Origin: Pilosibacter fragilis | GTDB lineage: Bacteria; Bacillota; Clostridia; Lachnospirales; Lachnospiraceae | Length of the DNA: 64,000 nt | NCBI RefSeq assembly: GCF_032490495.1 | Contig: NZ_JAVYJB010000003.1 | Coordinates: 1 to 64,000, forward strand | Direction: 5' to 3' | Shown here: piece after piece, positions 56,715 to 64,000 of the stretch | Numbering within the stretch: the stretch's first letter is position 1 | Layout of the letters: each line of letters starts with the position of its first letter | Position numbers and translations under genes: made by a program | The notes under the pieces: generated by a model | Told to the model about the DNA's origin: nothing | Seen by the model: the letters and a program-made list of their open reading frames with translations, nothing else | The model's database searches: none

Positions 56715-57146
56715 TTAGTACATACGCTGGCCCATCTGTGTTTCCTGTACCGGCTCACGGAACACATCCAGATAATTTCCGGCTGCCTCCGTCAATTTCT
56801 GATAATCTTCAGAAGTAGGGCGGTATGCATACCACTCCACTTTGCCATCGCAGTCCCACAGATACGGACACACGCCATTTCTGAAATTCGGATTGTTTGC
56901 GACCGGCTTGACTCCCCAAATATCTTTTAACCGCAGTACCAGACTGTCAATCGGCCCTTCATTCCGGTTGAGAAGCGTGATTTTCAATCGGTCATACCGA
57001 TCCGCAACGATACCTGTCTGAAAGCTTACTTTTACACGGATCTGGTCGGTCAGCCTTCCATAGCAGGTATTTCCTACAAACCGGACATCCGAAAACAGCT
57101 TGTCATGATCAAATAATTTCCGCAGTTCCTGTTCAAACTTTGTCAT
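56715..57146 (-). CDS. Unknown 143-aa ICE protein
   Basis: The protein begins MTKFEQELRKLFDHDKLFSD and is mixed alpha/beta (TCYGRLTDQIRVKVSFQT, DRLKITLLNRNEG). ATG at 57146 follows AAGGAG; an upstream in-frame start lacks a ribosome site. The C-terminus ends QETQMGQRMY. Cytoplasmic. I associate it with conserved ICE genes of this type, but know no function. Confidence 0.6.
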   Translation of the reverse strand: MTKFEQELRKLFDHDKLFSDVRFVGNTCYGRLTDQIRVKVSFQTGIVADRYDRLKITLLNRNEGPIDSLVLRLKDIWGVKPVANNPNFRNGVCPYLWDCDGKVEWYAYRPTSEDYQKLTEAAGNYLDVFREPVQETQMGQRMY

Positions 57147-57160
57147 ATAGGTACTCCTTT

Positions 57161-57808
57161 CTACCAATGCAGCACCTGAAATTTATGGCATCTTTCACAT
57201 TCCAAGTCGCTGGTTCCGCTTTCGCAGTCTGCATTGGTTTCCTTCCAAACATGCCCTTCCTGTTCACAGATGCGTTCCACTTCCTTCTGATAGTTTATTT
57301 CTCCGGACACCTGCAGTTCTGCCAGTTCTCCTTTTTCCGGATCACTTGCAAGCAGCATATCCATGCGCAAAACCAAATGTTCCATATGCTCCTGCCATCC
57401 GATCCAATCTTGTTCTTTGAACCATCCACATCTTGGGGTGCTTTCGGCTCTTTCACGGCTATATTTTAAAGTATCGCTTAAATAGTCCCGCAACCACTGT
57501 ATGGTAGCTTTTTCACCCGTAAAAGAAGAAAGGCAGGAAAATCTTTTGTCTTTCTGATAGGTTTCCCCAAAGTCCAGCTCTGCAGCACATCCATCCAAAA
57601 AACGGACAATCACTTCTGCCAGCATCATGGGGCTGGTATGTGCTTCGCACCTGTGTACATCCACAGGTGCATTCCACGCATCTCTTTTCAATTCAGCAAG
57701 GATATCCTCCAGCTTCAGCGTTCCGTCTTTTTGTATTTGTGTTCGGATCGCTGCCAAAGCATCCAGACCGGCATCAGATTCAGAGGCTGTAATTCCCCAA
57801 CATCCCAT
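57161..57808 (-). CDS. Unknown 215-aa protein with C-terminal zinc-ribbon-like motif
   Basis: The protein begins MGCWGITASESDAGLDAL, similar to the MGxWG start of DUF4259 proteins. The C-terminus has cysteines in ADCESG and LECERCHKFQVLHW that could bind zinc. It is mostly helical between. Start ATG at 57808 follows AAGGAGGA. It lies in the secretion gene cluster; function unknown. Confidence 0.6.
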   Translation of the reverse strand: MGCWGITASESDAGLDALAAIRTQIQKDGTLKLEDILAELKRDAWNAPVDVHRCEAHTSPMMLAEVIVRFLDGCAAELDFGETYQKDKRFSCLSSFTGEKATIQWLRDYLSDTLKYSRERAESTPRCGWFKEQDWIGWQEHMEHLVLRMDMLLASDPEKGELAELQVSGEINYQKEVERICEQEGHVWKETNADCESGTSDLECERCHKFQVLHW

Positions 57809-57820
57809 TTCTGTTCCTCC

Positions 57821-58156
57821 TTACATTCCGAGAATCTGCCATACATAAAGCGGTGCGGTCAGAGTAAACACAAGGCAGGCAAACAAAATTGCGGGTGCTG
57901 CCCATTCAAACTGCCCATGCTTACGATAATCAAAATAAGCCGTACCAAGTTTGGCAAAGAAAAAGACGGCAAGGATCAGGTCAATTGCAGGAAAAACCAC
58001 GTTATTCACAACTGTTTTAATCTGTTCGGATGCTGTATCCCAGGTTCCCTCAATTGCTCCGGCCACATCTCCGCTTGCTGCATATGTCGGCACACAAAAC
58101 ACACAAGCGGTCAAAGCTGCTACGCAAACAAGCATCATGAGTCGTTTCATTTTCAT
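57821..58156 (-). CDS. DUF3852-like small membrane protein (VirB2-like)
   Basis: A 111-residue protein with a signal peptide (MKMKRLMMLVCVAALTAC, cleavage after PTYAA), then two hydrophobic segments (VVFPAIDLILAVFFFAKL and WAAPAILFACLVFTLTAPL). Size and topology match VirB2-type pilin-like proteins, and the sequence fits DUF3852. ATG at 58156 has GGAAGGGAG upstream. It probably forms part of the conjugation channel or pilus. Confidence 0.7.
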   Translation of the reverse strand: MKMKRLMMLVCVAALTACVFCVPTYAASGDVAGAIEGTWDTASEQIKTVVNNVVFPAIDLILAVFFFAKLGTAYFDYRKHGQFEWAAPAILFACLVFTLTAPLYVWQILGM

Positions 58157-58193
58157 TGTTTTAATCTCCCTTCCTTTTCGTTGTTGCAAAAAG

Positions 58194-58231
58194 AAAGACT
58201 GCAGAGCAAGAAAGATTGCCGTGCAGTCTTT
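58194..58231. terminator. Terminator between the 566-aa gene and the DUF3852-like gene
   Basis: AAAGACTGCA (58194-58203) and TGCAGTCTTT (58222-58231), a 10-bp stem with A/T flanks on both sides. Confidence 0.7.
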
Positions 58232-58239
58232 TTCTGATG

Positions 58240-59940
58240 TTAGTTCGGGTTCTGTGGTGCAATATGCCAGTCACTCCACAGGTTTCCGTCAATCGTAATG
58301 GAATCGTTCAGATTCATGGATAGCATCCCTGTCGGTGTCCAGCAGTCGATCAGCCAAGTGTATGGCGTATAATCTCCATCCGGATACCAGATTGGAGTGA
58401 AATGCGTCCGCCTTTTATAGGTACTGTATCGGTTTTCCTGAAACTCATGCCGCATATCGTAGCCACTACTCATGCGGTTAAGAAGCCGCCAGAAGCCCTG
58501 ATACTGGAACTCCGGGAAATAGGTGACCGCATTTTGTGCCGGAGTAACTGCGGAACTCTGTGTTGTACTGACATGGGTACGAACAGTCTCGTTGATCCCA
58601 TAGCCGGATTTCATGGTTTTTCCGTTTGCGGTTGGTGCCTTCTCATCCGGTACCACCGACATATCGGCAGTCAGACTTGCAGAGTAGCGGTCGTAGTCAA
58701 ACTCCCACCATCCATGATCGCACCAGTAGCCATCTCCATCTCCGCTGCTGTGCCATACCCAGTATTCCTGCCACCACGGCCGCCAGACACCCCAGTTTGC
58801 GGATGTCGCCTGTGTTTTCTGCGGCAGGTCGGGAAGTGTAAAGTCATCTTTCCGGTCATCCGCATTTGGATCTGGAGGTGGATTCTCATCCAAATCCACA
58901 ATATTCACATGGATCGTTCCTTTATTTACACCGCCTCCGCCGTTCACTTCCACCGCGATTGTCATCGTCTGCGGCTCGTCCGGTGTTGTCCAGCGAATCC
59001 ACGCCAGCTGGCTGTCTCCATCAGGATAGTACACCTGATCTACTGTATAGGTATTGCCTTGTACATGGAATGTCACCGAAACCGGATGGTCCGGATCACT
59101 CTGACCGCCACGCACTTCCACCGATGTAATCACTTCGGTATTGGTGCGATATTCATAATCATATGTGCTGACTTCTGGCGGTGTTGTCATTTCATTAAAC
59201 CGGACAATTCCAATCCCCAGGGAGGATTTAATATCGCTGTTCGATGCCGGAGAATTTCTGCTGCCACCCCATGCGGGATAACCGAGATCCGGTGTTTCGA
59301 GAAAAATGGCAAGCGGAAGATTCTGATGGGAAAAAGACACCATTTTGGAACGCAGACCGCCGCCAAGCTGCTCGTCATACAGTGCCGCTTCGGTTGCGGT
59401 TGTGGCAATAAACACTCCCTGAAACGTGTAATATCCAAGCGGTTCAATCAGAAGTTTGTATTCTCCGGCTACCATTGTGTCAAAGTCCATCCCTGTCAAC
59501 CCGGCAATGCTTCGCAGTACCTGTTCATCGGTAAAATAACTTTTTATTTCCTCAATACTGGAAGCGCCAAGACTATCGGAACTGATAATCTTTGGCAGTG
59601 CCTGCGCAGGATTGATAAATTCATAAGTGGAGCCACTGGGTGAAAGGGAAGAACCACGGTTATAAGAAACTTTACTGACTTTCCCAAAATGCGCCTGTAC
59701 ATTGGTTGGCTTTTTATTGGTCAGATCAATGGGTGTTGTAACCGGTGTGCCATCTTCTGCTTTCACTACCGTCACACGAACACCTTCCATCCCCGGACTC
59801 CATTTATTCTGACTGGTTCCTTGTCCCATGCCGCCTCCGCCGCCGTCAATGTTTCCCTCTCCGATTGCATACACCGGAATCGCAAATAACAGGGAACAGA
59901 GGAGCAATAAGACTACCAGCAGACTGATTTTCTTCTTCAC
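58240..59940 (-). CDS. Large secreted protein of the conjugation/pilus cluster
   Basis: A 566-residue exported protein. The start is GTG at 59940 with AAGGAGG 6 bases upstream, directly before a signal peptide (KKKISLLVVLLLLCSLLFAI). The mature chain opens with a glycine run (GNIDGGGGGMGQG). It has two beta-rich domains, one resembling an Ig-like fold (PVSVTFHVQGNTYTVDQVYY), and a Trp/Tyr-rich C-terminus (WGVWRPWWQEYWVW). No anchor is seen at the C-terminus. It may be an adhesin or an outer part of the pilus. Terminators on both sides mark it as its own transcription unit. Confidence 0.75.
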   Translation of the reverse strand: MKKKISLLVVLLLLCSLLFAIPVYAIGEGNIDGGGGGMGQGTSQNKWSPGMEGVRVTVVKAEDGTPVTTPIDLTNKKPTNVQAHFGKVSKVSYNRGSSLSPSGSTYEFINPAQALPKIISSDSLGASSIEEIKSYFTDEQVLRSIAGLTGMDFDTMVAGEYKLLIEPLGYYTFQGVFIATTATEAALYDEQLGGGLRSKMVSFSHQNLPLAIFLETPDLGYPAWGGSRNSPASNSDIKSSLGIGIVRFNEMTTPPEVSTYDYEYRTNTEVITSVEVRGGQSDPDHPVSVTFHVQGNTYTVDQVYYPDGDSQLAWIRWTTPDEPQTMTIAVEVNGGGGVNKGTIHVNIVDLDENPPPDPNADDRKDDFTLPDLPQKTQATSANWGVWRPWWQEYWVWHSSGDGDGYWCDHGWWEFDYDRYSASLTADMSVVPDEKAPTANGKTMKSGYGINETVRTHVSTTQSSAVTPAQNAVTYFPEFQYQGFWRLLNRMSSGYDMRHEFQENRYSTYKRRTHFTPIWYPDGDYTPYTWLIDCWTPTGMLSMNLNDSITIDGNLWSDWHIAPQNPN

Positions 59941-59960
59941 GGCAAACCTCCTTCCAACAA

Positions 59961-59988
59961 AAAAACACCGTGCTTCCACGGTGTTTTT
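59961..59988. terminator. Bidirectional terminator after the DUF6550 gene
   Basis: AAAAACACCGTG-cttc-CACGGTGTTTTT, a perfect 12-bp stem with tetraloop. Confidence 0.88.
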
Positions 59989-59992
59989 CGTC

Positions 59993-60580
59993 TTAATCCA
60001 TAATACCGATTTTATTTCCATTTTCGTACATATCATCGGCTGTGCTTCCACTGCCTCCGGTATCCGTTACCCAACCAAATCCCGGCAGATAAACCTGCCC
60101 GTCTTTGGTATCACCACCCTGCGGCTCGTTTGGCTCCGGTGGAAGTTCCTCCGGCTGTTCTACATCTTCATGTTCCACAGGTTCCGGTGGAGTATCCACT
60201 TTTGTACCATCCGGCTTAGTGGTTGGATCATGCAGTGCTTCTTCACTGGGTGTTTCCGGCTTTGTCACCTCCGGCTGGATGCTCTGTTCTGACTGATCTG
60301 TCTGTGCCGGACGGTTATCCACGGGAGGCTTCGTTTCTGCACTCTGGCCGCTTTCCTTATCAGGCGGGAGCGTTATATCTGAAGATTCCTTATCGTCTTT
60401 CCCGGAAGATTTGCTGGGATCAACTACAACTTCTGTAGTTGTGGAACTTTCCCCCACTGTCTTATCTTCTCCGGAAGAAGATTTCCCGAATTGAAGTGCA
60501 ATTGCGGCGATCAGGGCAACACAGATGATTGCACCCGATCCGACAGCCAGATATTTTTTTGTTTTTTCTGTCATTTTCAT
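59993..60580 (-). CDS. DUF6550 membrane-anchored protein
   Basis: A 195-residue protein with a membrane anchor (about 11-30, VGSGAIICVALIAAIALQFG), a long Ser/Thr/Pro/Glu-rich stalk (about 35-155) and a short conserved C-terminus VYLPGFGWVTDTGGSG ... MYENGNKIGIMD. That end is typical of DUF6550 in ICEs. It should stand out from the membrane through the cell wall. Start ATG at 60580 has GGAGG 10 bases upstream. Confidence 0.75.
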   Translation of the reverse strand: MKMTEKTKKYLAVGSGAIICVALIAAIALQFGKSSSGEDKTVGESSTTTEVVVDPSKSSGKDDKESSDITLPPDKESGQSAETKPPVDNRPAQTDQSEQSIQPEVTKPETPSEEALHDPTTKPDGTKVDTPPEPVEHEDVEQPEELPPEPNEPQGGDTKDGQVYLPGFGWVTDTGGSGSTADDMYENGNKIGIMD

Positions 60581-60672
60581 ACCACTTTTACCTCCTTGTG
60601 TAGGATTGACACCTTTTATTATGACTTAACATACTATAACCTTCTTTACAAGTCCAGCGGATTTCCAAAGTT

Positions 60673-61227
60673 CTAAAATACTTCTATATATCCGGCCTGA
60701 ACTTTGAGCGTTATTACCATAGATGGGAGCAGTTTGCCTCCAAACCGAACCGGAACTTCCAGACGTACCACCGCATCTGCTTCAAACCTCTGTGCATTTT
60801 TCGGATCGGACGGAGCCAGCGGAGCATTCCGTATCGTTACATCTAAACGGTCAATGGCAAACTCCATTTCCTCATCCCCGATATATTTTACACGCCGCCC
60901 GCCCTGAGATTGTGTGCCGATGGCGTCATCCAAGTAAGCATAGATATCGCCTGTATTGAGCGTTTCCTCCCAATCTTCTGCATCATCCGGCATATATCCT
61001 CCCGAATATCCCTCACGGACTCCATGATAAACACCCGCATAGTTATCATTAACGGTAGAAATAATGGCATCCTCCACAGCTTCCCGAACTCCGGAAGCAA
61101 TGACCTGCAGGCGAAAATACTCGCTGATGCCGCACAGGAAAATGATAAGCGTCAGCACAATGGCAATGGTCAGGGGAAAGGAGGCACCACCGGTATCCAT
61201 TAAGATTTTCCTGATTCTCTTAAACAT
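60673..61227 (-). CDS. TadE-like pseudopilin
   Basis: A 184-residue protein with a class III-type N-terminus (GGASFPLTIAIVLTLIIFLCG, one membrane helix at about 15-33), followed by an extracytoplasmic domain. It fits TadE/TadF-like minor pilins. The Glu after the hydrophobic start seen in Flp pilins is not obvious, so processing is uncertain. ATG at 61227 follows GAGGTG. Part of the Tad cluster with the genes to its right. Confidence 0.65.
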   Translation of the reverse strand: MFKRIRKILMDTGGASFPLTIAIVLTLIIFLCGISEYFRLQVIASGVREAVEDAIISTVNDNYAGVYHGVREGYSGGYMPDDAEDWEETLNTGDIYAYLDDAIGTQSQGGRRVKYIGDEEMEFAIDRLDVTIRNAPLAPSDPKNAQRFEADAVVRLEVPVRFGGKLLPSMVITLKVQAGYIEVF

Positions 61228-61237
61228 GGGCTGCACC

Positions 61238-61645
61238 TCATTTCCAATACACTTCCGATTTTCCGGAGGCTTGTGAACGCAGAGTGATTGGGAATGAGCC
61301 GAATTCTCCGAACAGACCGATTTCCGTATCCAAAGTAAGTGTGACCGTGACTTCCTCGTTCAGCTGGATTTCTCCGCTTTCTGACCATGAAATATCCGGA
61401 GCAAGCCCTGTCTTTTCCTGCAAAATCTCAGCCCGTCTGTTTGTTTCTGTACCGACTTTTCCGGACACTTCTGCTTCCCGTACCAGCTCGGTTGCAAACA
61501 TATCCAACTGCTGTTTTTGGATAAACACAGGAAGCACCCGCATGGCAAGGGCCAACACCAGCACAGCGCATAATACCAGTACCACTACATCCACATACCC
61601 CTCTGCACGTTTGTCATGAAGCACTTCCTGCAGTCGTTTCAGCAC
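61238..61645 (-). CDS. DUF4320/TadF-like membrane protein
   Basis: A 135-residue protein with one N-terminal membrane segment (about 16-35, VDVVVLVLCAVLVLALAM) and a beta-rich outside domain (EVTVTLTLDTEIGLFGEF). It fits DUF4320, a TadE/TadF-related family. The start is GTG at 61645 with GGGGGTG upstream; it overlaps the previous gene by seven bases. Confidence 0.65.
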   Translation of the reverse strand: MLKRLQEVLHDKRAEGYVDVVVLVLCAVLVLALAMRVLPVFIQKQQLDMFATELVREAEVSGKVGTETNRRAEILQEKTGLAPDISWSESGEIQLNEEVTVTLTLDTEIGLFGEFGSFPITLRSQASGKSEVYWK

Positions 61646-62289
61646 ATGGTCACCCCCTGTTCCAAAGAGGGGCATTCGGCATCCTTCTCTGCCATTTGAT
61701 ATTCGCCTTCACCAATCCCTTGATCCGCCATTCGCCACAGCACATGATCCAGTTCTTCGTGATAGTCGTATTCTTGTGCCATATGCCATTCATCCCGCAC
61801 AACTTCAAACGGATTCTCAAACTGCAAAAGGTAATCGGCGTATTCCGCCATCACTCCATCCACATTCAGCCCTTCATAGACTAACTTGGCAGCAGCAATT
61901 TCTGAAGCCATTTCAATCAAATCCGGCGCCCGCTTTGTCTTTAACTGCTGGATATACGTTTCGTATCCGGCTTTGATACGTTCTTTCAGTTTCTGTTTCT
62001 TATCATGCTCCTGCATACCATCCACCTCTTTTTGTGACTCAGCCTCCTGTAAAAGATCCGTCAGCATATAGCATATACCGTGTCTCCAGTTGGCGCTCAA
62101 TACGGATTCCTTGAGAAGTTCCTCTGCATCCAACATCATTTTACAGCCGGATTCGCCGGGATGTGCTGCAACCGGTTTGCCTGCTAACAGTTCCTTAGCC
62201 TGCTGCGGTGACAGATCCACATAACCGCCCGGTGTCATCATCTGAAAGTTGTCGTTGGGATATTTCTTTAAAAAATCTTTTACCAGCAT
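61639..62289 (-). CDS. DUF3848-like protein
   Basis: A 216-residue cytoplasmic protein (MLVKDFLKKYPNDNFQMM ... PSLEQGVTMC). The C-terminal half (TYIQQLKTKRAPDLIEMASE, LLQFENPFEVVRDEW) resembles DUF3848 domains of ICE proteins. ATG at 62289 follows AAGGAGGA. It is translationally coupled to the DUF4320 gene and follows tadC. Function unknown. Confidence 0.6.
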   Translation of the reverse strand: MLVKDFLKKYPNDNFQMMTPGGYVDLSPQQAKELLAGKPVAAHPGESGCKMMLDAEELLKESVLSANWRHGICYMLTDLLQEAESQKEVDGMQEHDKKQKLKERIKAGYETYIQQLKTKRAPDLIEMASEIAAAKLVYEGLNVDGVMAEYADYLLQFENPFEVVRDEWHMAQEYDYHEELDHVLWRMADQGIGEGEYQMAEKDAECPSLEQGVTMC

Positions 62290-62302
62290 CTTGCATTCCT
62301 CC

Positions 62303-63175
62303 TTAAAACATTCCGCCGAGGCTTTGGATTGCCACATAGCAGATAATCGCCAGATACGTCAGCAGAAAACACATCAGCATAGCAAAGGAAAATACCCGGA
62401 TCTTCGGCGGAATCTTCTGGGCCTCAGCTTTCAGACGCTGCAGTTCAATCTGCTTGAAATCATGTGATAACATCTGGAAATAAACCGCACTGTCATCTCC
62501 GCGAAGCACACCGATCAATCCCCGGACAACGTCCGACAGCATCGGTGAGTTCAGCCTTGCTTCAAACCGTGTCAAAGCTGCTTCATAGTTGGATGAGCGC
62601 ATATCCGCCAGCAGGATATCCAGCTCTCCGGTCAGTGCTTGCCCGGCATTTCCTTTGAACCGTTCCAGCATCCCGATTACATTCCGGCTTGCTTTCAGCT
62701 CCTGTTCAATCGTTGCCACCAGACGTGGAAGCTCCCGTTCAATCTCATCCCGTTTTGCTTTGAGGCGCTCATCTGCCTTTTGCGTTTCTTTAAAATAGAG
62801 CAGCACCGCAAGAATGACTACCACCGGTGACAAAAGCGGCAGCAAAAACAGGCACGGAATGACTGCGCTCAGTACAGCACCGGATTTTACAATGGCATAC
62901 GCCTGATACACTTCCGGTGACAGGTTCAGACCGCTGGCCTTTAGGATGTTGTTCATCCGTCCTCGTTTGTACTCATCCATATGAATCCATTTGGACAGCC
63001 GGACCGCTGCCGTCATCAAATGGGTTTCCAGGCTTTTGGCTGCTTTTCGTTCCTGCTTAACCGTACCAAGCATGGCTTTGGCTGCGCCAATCGTAGGCAG
63101 ACGGAGAATGGAAGCCACAATAAAAAACAACCCCAATGCAAGGAAGGCTCCGAATAAAAATAATAATCCTGTCAT
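62303..63175 (-). CDS. tadC: TadC-like type II/IV pilus platform protein
   Basis: A 290-residue GspF/TadC family membrane protein. It has hydrophobic segments at about 2-22, 100-135 and 265-288. A conserved cytoplasmic domain (RDEIERELPRLVATIEQELK ... LDILLADMRSSNYEAAL) is typical of TadC. It forms the inner-membrane platform on which pilin is extruded by TadA. ATG at 63175 follows AGGAGGTG. It overlaps functionally with tadB directly upstream. Confidence 0.8.
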   Translation of the reverse strand: MTGLLFLFGAFLALGLFFIVASILRLPTIGAAKAMLGTVKQERKAAKSLETHLMTAAVRLSKWIHMDEYKRGRMNNILKASGLNLSPEVYQAYAIVKSGAVLSAVIPCLFLLPLLSPVVVILAVLLYFKETQKADERLKAKRDEIERELPRLVATIEQELKASRNVIGMLERFKGNAGQALTGELDILLADMRSSNYEAALTRFEARLNSPMLSDVVRGLIGVLRGDDSAVYFQMLSHDFKQIELQRLKAEAQKIPPKIRVFSFAMLMCFLLTYLAIICYVAIQSLGGMF

Positions 63176-63180
63176 CCGGT

Positions 63181-64000
63181 TCACCTCCTGTATTCAATCG
63201 GGCGTGTCAGCTTGACCACAAATCCTGCCGATATAAAGATAACCGCCGCAGTTATGGAGAGGATGATCTGTCCGAGCATGGTATGCATCAGCACGTCATA
63301 CCAGTCCTGATTGAGCATGTACATCAGCGGAATGTTCCCGATGACAAAAATGACCATGATCATGAATTCCTTGCGTGGTTCCGCAATCAGATATTCCAGC
63401 TCCGCATTGACGTTACGCATATCCGATAACTTGGCAACGATAGGGGTGAGGGTAGTTTTCAGGCTGCGGTCACGCTGACAGTCACTGACAGCATCGCACC
63501 ATTCCCAAAAGACTTCATTTTCAATCTGCCCTCGCATAGTATGGATCGCTGCTTCCACATCGGGATTTACCAGCCGGATCTGCATCAGGAAATGTTCAAA
63601 CACTTTGGATACCGGTGGATTTAAGTACGTGATATTTTCTTCTACCGCCGTCACAATATCTTCGGTCCTTAAATAGGCGGTCGTAATGACGGAGAGGGCG
63701 GTTTCCAGTTCTGCGGATACATCCCGTTTATAGTGGCTGGCCGTTAGCTTTACATACCAAAACGGGAGAAATAAAAAGCCCACTGCAAGGACCGGAGCCA
63801 GAAAAAAATTCCCAAGCAAAATGGCAAGGGAACCGCCCAGACAGAACAGCCCAAGAGAAACCGCGCACACGATTGAAAAATGGCTGCCGCGTCCGGTCAT
63901 CTCCAAAACAGCCTGTGCTTCTCCGATCTCACGCCGGAAGATTCCCGGCTTTTTTCTGCCTGATGATTCTTTGAGCTTGTCCCGGATTCCTTTTTTCGGA
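63181..64000 (-). CDS. tadB: TadB-like platform protein (N-terminus outside window)
   Basis: The open frame continues through the right edge; at least 272 residues are visible. It is a type II secretion F/TadB family protein: membrane segments near LLGNFFLAPVLAVGFLFL and ILSITAAVIFISAGFVV, and a cytoplasmic domain (ELETALSVITTAYLRTEDIV). It pairs with TadC. The upstream genes expected in a Tad system (TadA/CpaF ATPase, TadZ, prepilin peptidase) should lie just outside the window. Confidence 0.8.
   Translation of the reverse strand, partial: PKKGIRDKLKESSGRKKPGIFRREIGEAQAVLEMTGRGSHFSIVCAVSLGLFCLGGSLAILLGNFFLAPVLAVGFLFLPFWYVKLTASHYKRDVSAELETALSVITTAYLRTEDIVTAVEENITYLNPPVSKVFEHFLMQIRLVNPDVEAAIHTMRGQIENEVFWEWCDAVSDCQRDRSLKTTLTPIVAKLSDMRNVNAELEYLIAEPRKEFMIMVIFVIGNIPLMYMLNQDWYDVLMHTMLGQIILSITAAVIFISAGFVVKLTRPIEYRR

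Larger units (their letters stand above)
24681..64000 (-). mobile_element. ICE-2, Firmicutes ICE with serine recombinase cassette and Tad genes
   Basis: Begins at the rlmD fragment. It contains an integration module (26.0-30.8 kb), regulation (31.2-34.1), cargo (34.3-36.7), a DNA-processing module with relaxase, coupling protein and primase (37.0-44.2), and a secretion/pilus module (44.4 to beyond 64 kb). All core genes are on the minus strand. The right end is outside the window. Confidence 0.75.

Noticed and set aside
1..64000. CRISPR arrays, tRNA, rRNA genes
   Set aside because: No regularly spaced repeats, and no tRNA- or rRNA-like sequences were seen on reading; a dedicated scan was not possible.

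Overview
The window looks like a stretch of stacked mobile DNA from a gut Clostridia genome (Lachnospiraceae/Oscillospiraceae type). The evidence is the gene content: PcfB, PrgI, TrbL-type and VirD4 conjugation proteins, small DUF proteins typical of Firmicutes integrative conjugative elements (ICEs), AGGAGG ribosome binding sites and frequent TTG/GTG starts. Almost every gene lies on the minus strand. I saw no rRNA, tRNA or CRISPR array.

Region 1 (1 to about 24.68 kb) is ICE-1, a Tn1549-like element running right to left: parA, parB, a DUF6017 replication-type protein, an antirepressor, small proteins, pcfB and virD4. Its virD4 gene is broken at three sites by three separate serine-recombinase elements, all in the same orientation. 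Element B (about 10.14-18.63 kb) and element A (about 1.46-9.92 kb) are complete relatives of Tn4451-type integrative mobilizable elements (IMEs). Element C starts near 966 and leaves the window at the left. Taking A and B out at short direct repeats restores the virD4 reading frame exactly. A and B share a high-GC backbone: recombinase, TnpV or TnpW, a 98-residue protein, DUF3847, a MobA/MobL relaxase with an RSF1010-like oriT, and a primase-helicase. Each has two AT-rich cargo slots filled with different genes. In both, the joined ends of the excised circle would create a promoter for the recombinase (TTGACA, 17 bp, TACAAT or CATAAT) that does not exist in the integrated state.

Region 2 (about 24.3-24.7 kb) is a 3' fragment of the 23S rRNA methyltransferase gene rlmD/rumA with its terminator. 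It marks an integration site and the junction between ICE-1 and a second ICE.

Region 3 (about 24.68 kb to beyond 64 kb) is ICE-2. Its integration end has a DUF1016 nuclease, two full-length serine recombinases, a recombinase-like protein lacking the catalytic domain, a resolvase domain lacking the catalytic serine, a SHOCT-like peptide and a MazF-type toxin. Next come a strongly folded non-coding stretch, a sigma factor, a regulator with a palindromic operator and two large cargo genes (34.3-36.7 kb). The transfer region follows: VirD4, a Toprim primase, a MobP3 relaxase with Sel1 repeats, an RHH protein, a candidate oriT, an NlpC/P60 hydrolase, VirB4, PrgI and a TrbL/VirB6-like protein. Accessory genes lie within it: a SLOG protein, an amidoligase plus gamma-glutamylcyclotransferase pair, a metallophosphoesterase and a cytosine-5 methyltransferase with a repetitive target-recognition region. 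The right end encodes Tad-type pilus parts (TadB, TadC, TadE-like, DUF4320) beside the type IV secretion genes.
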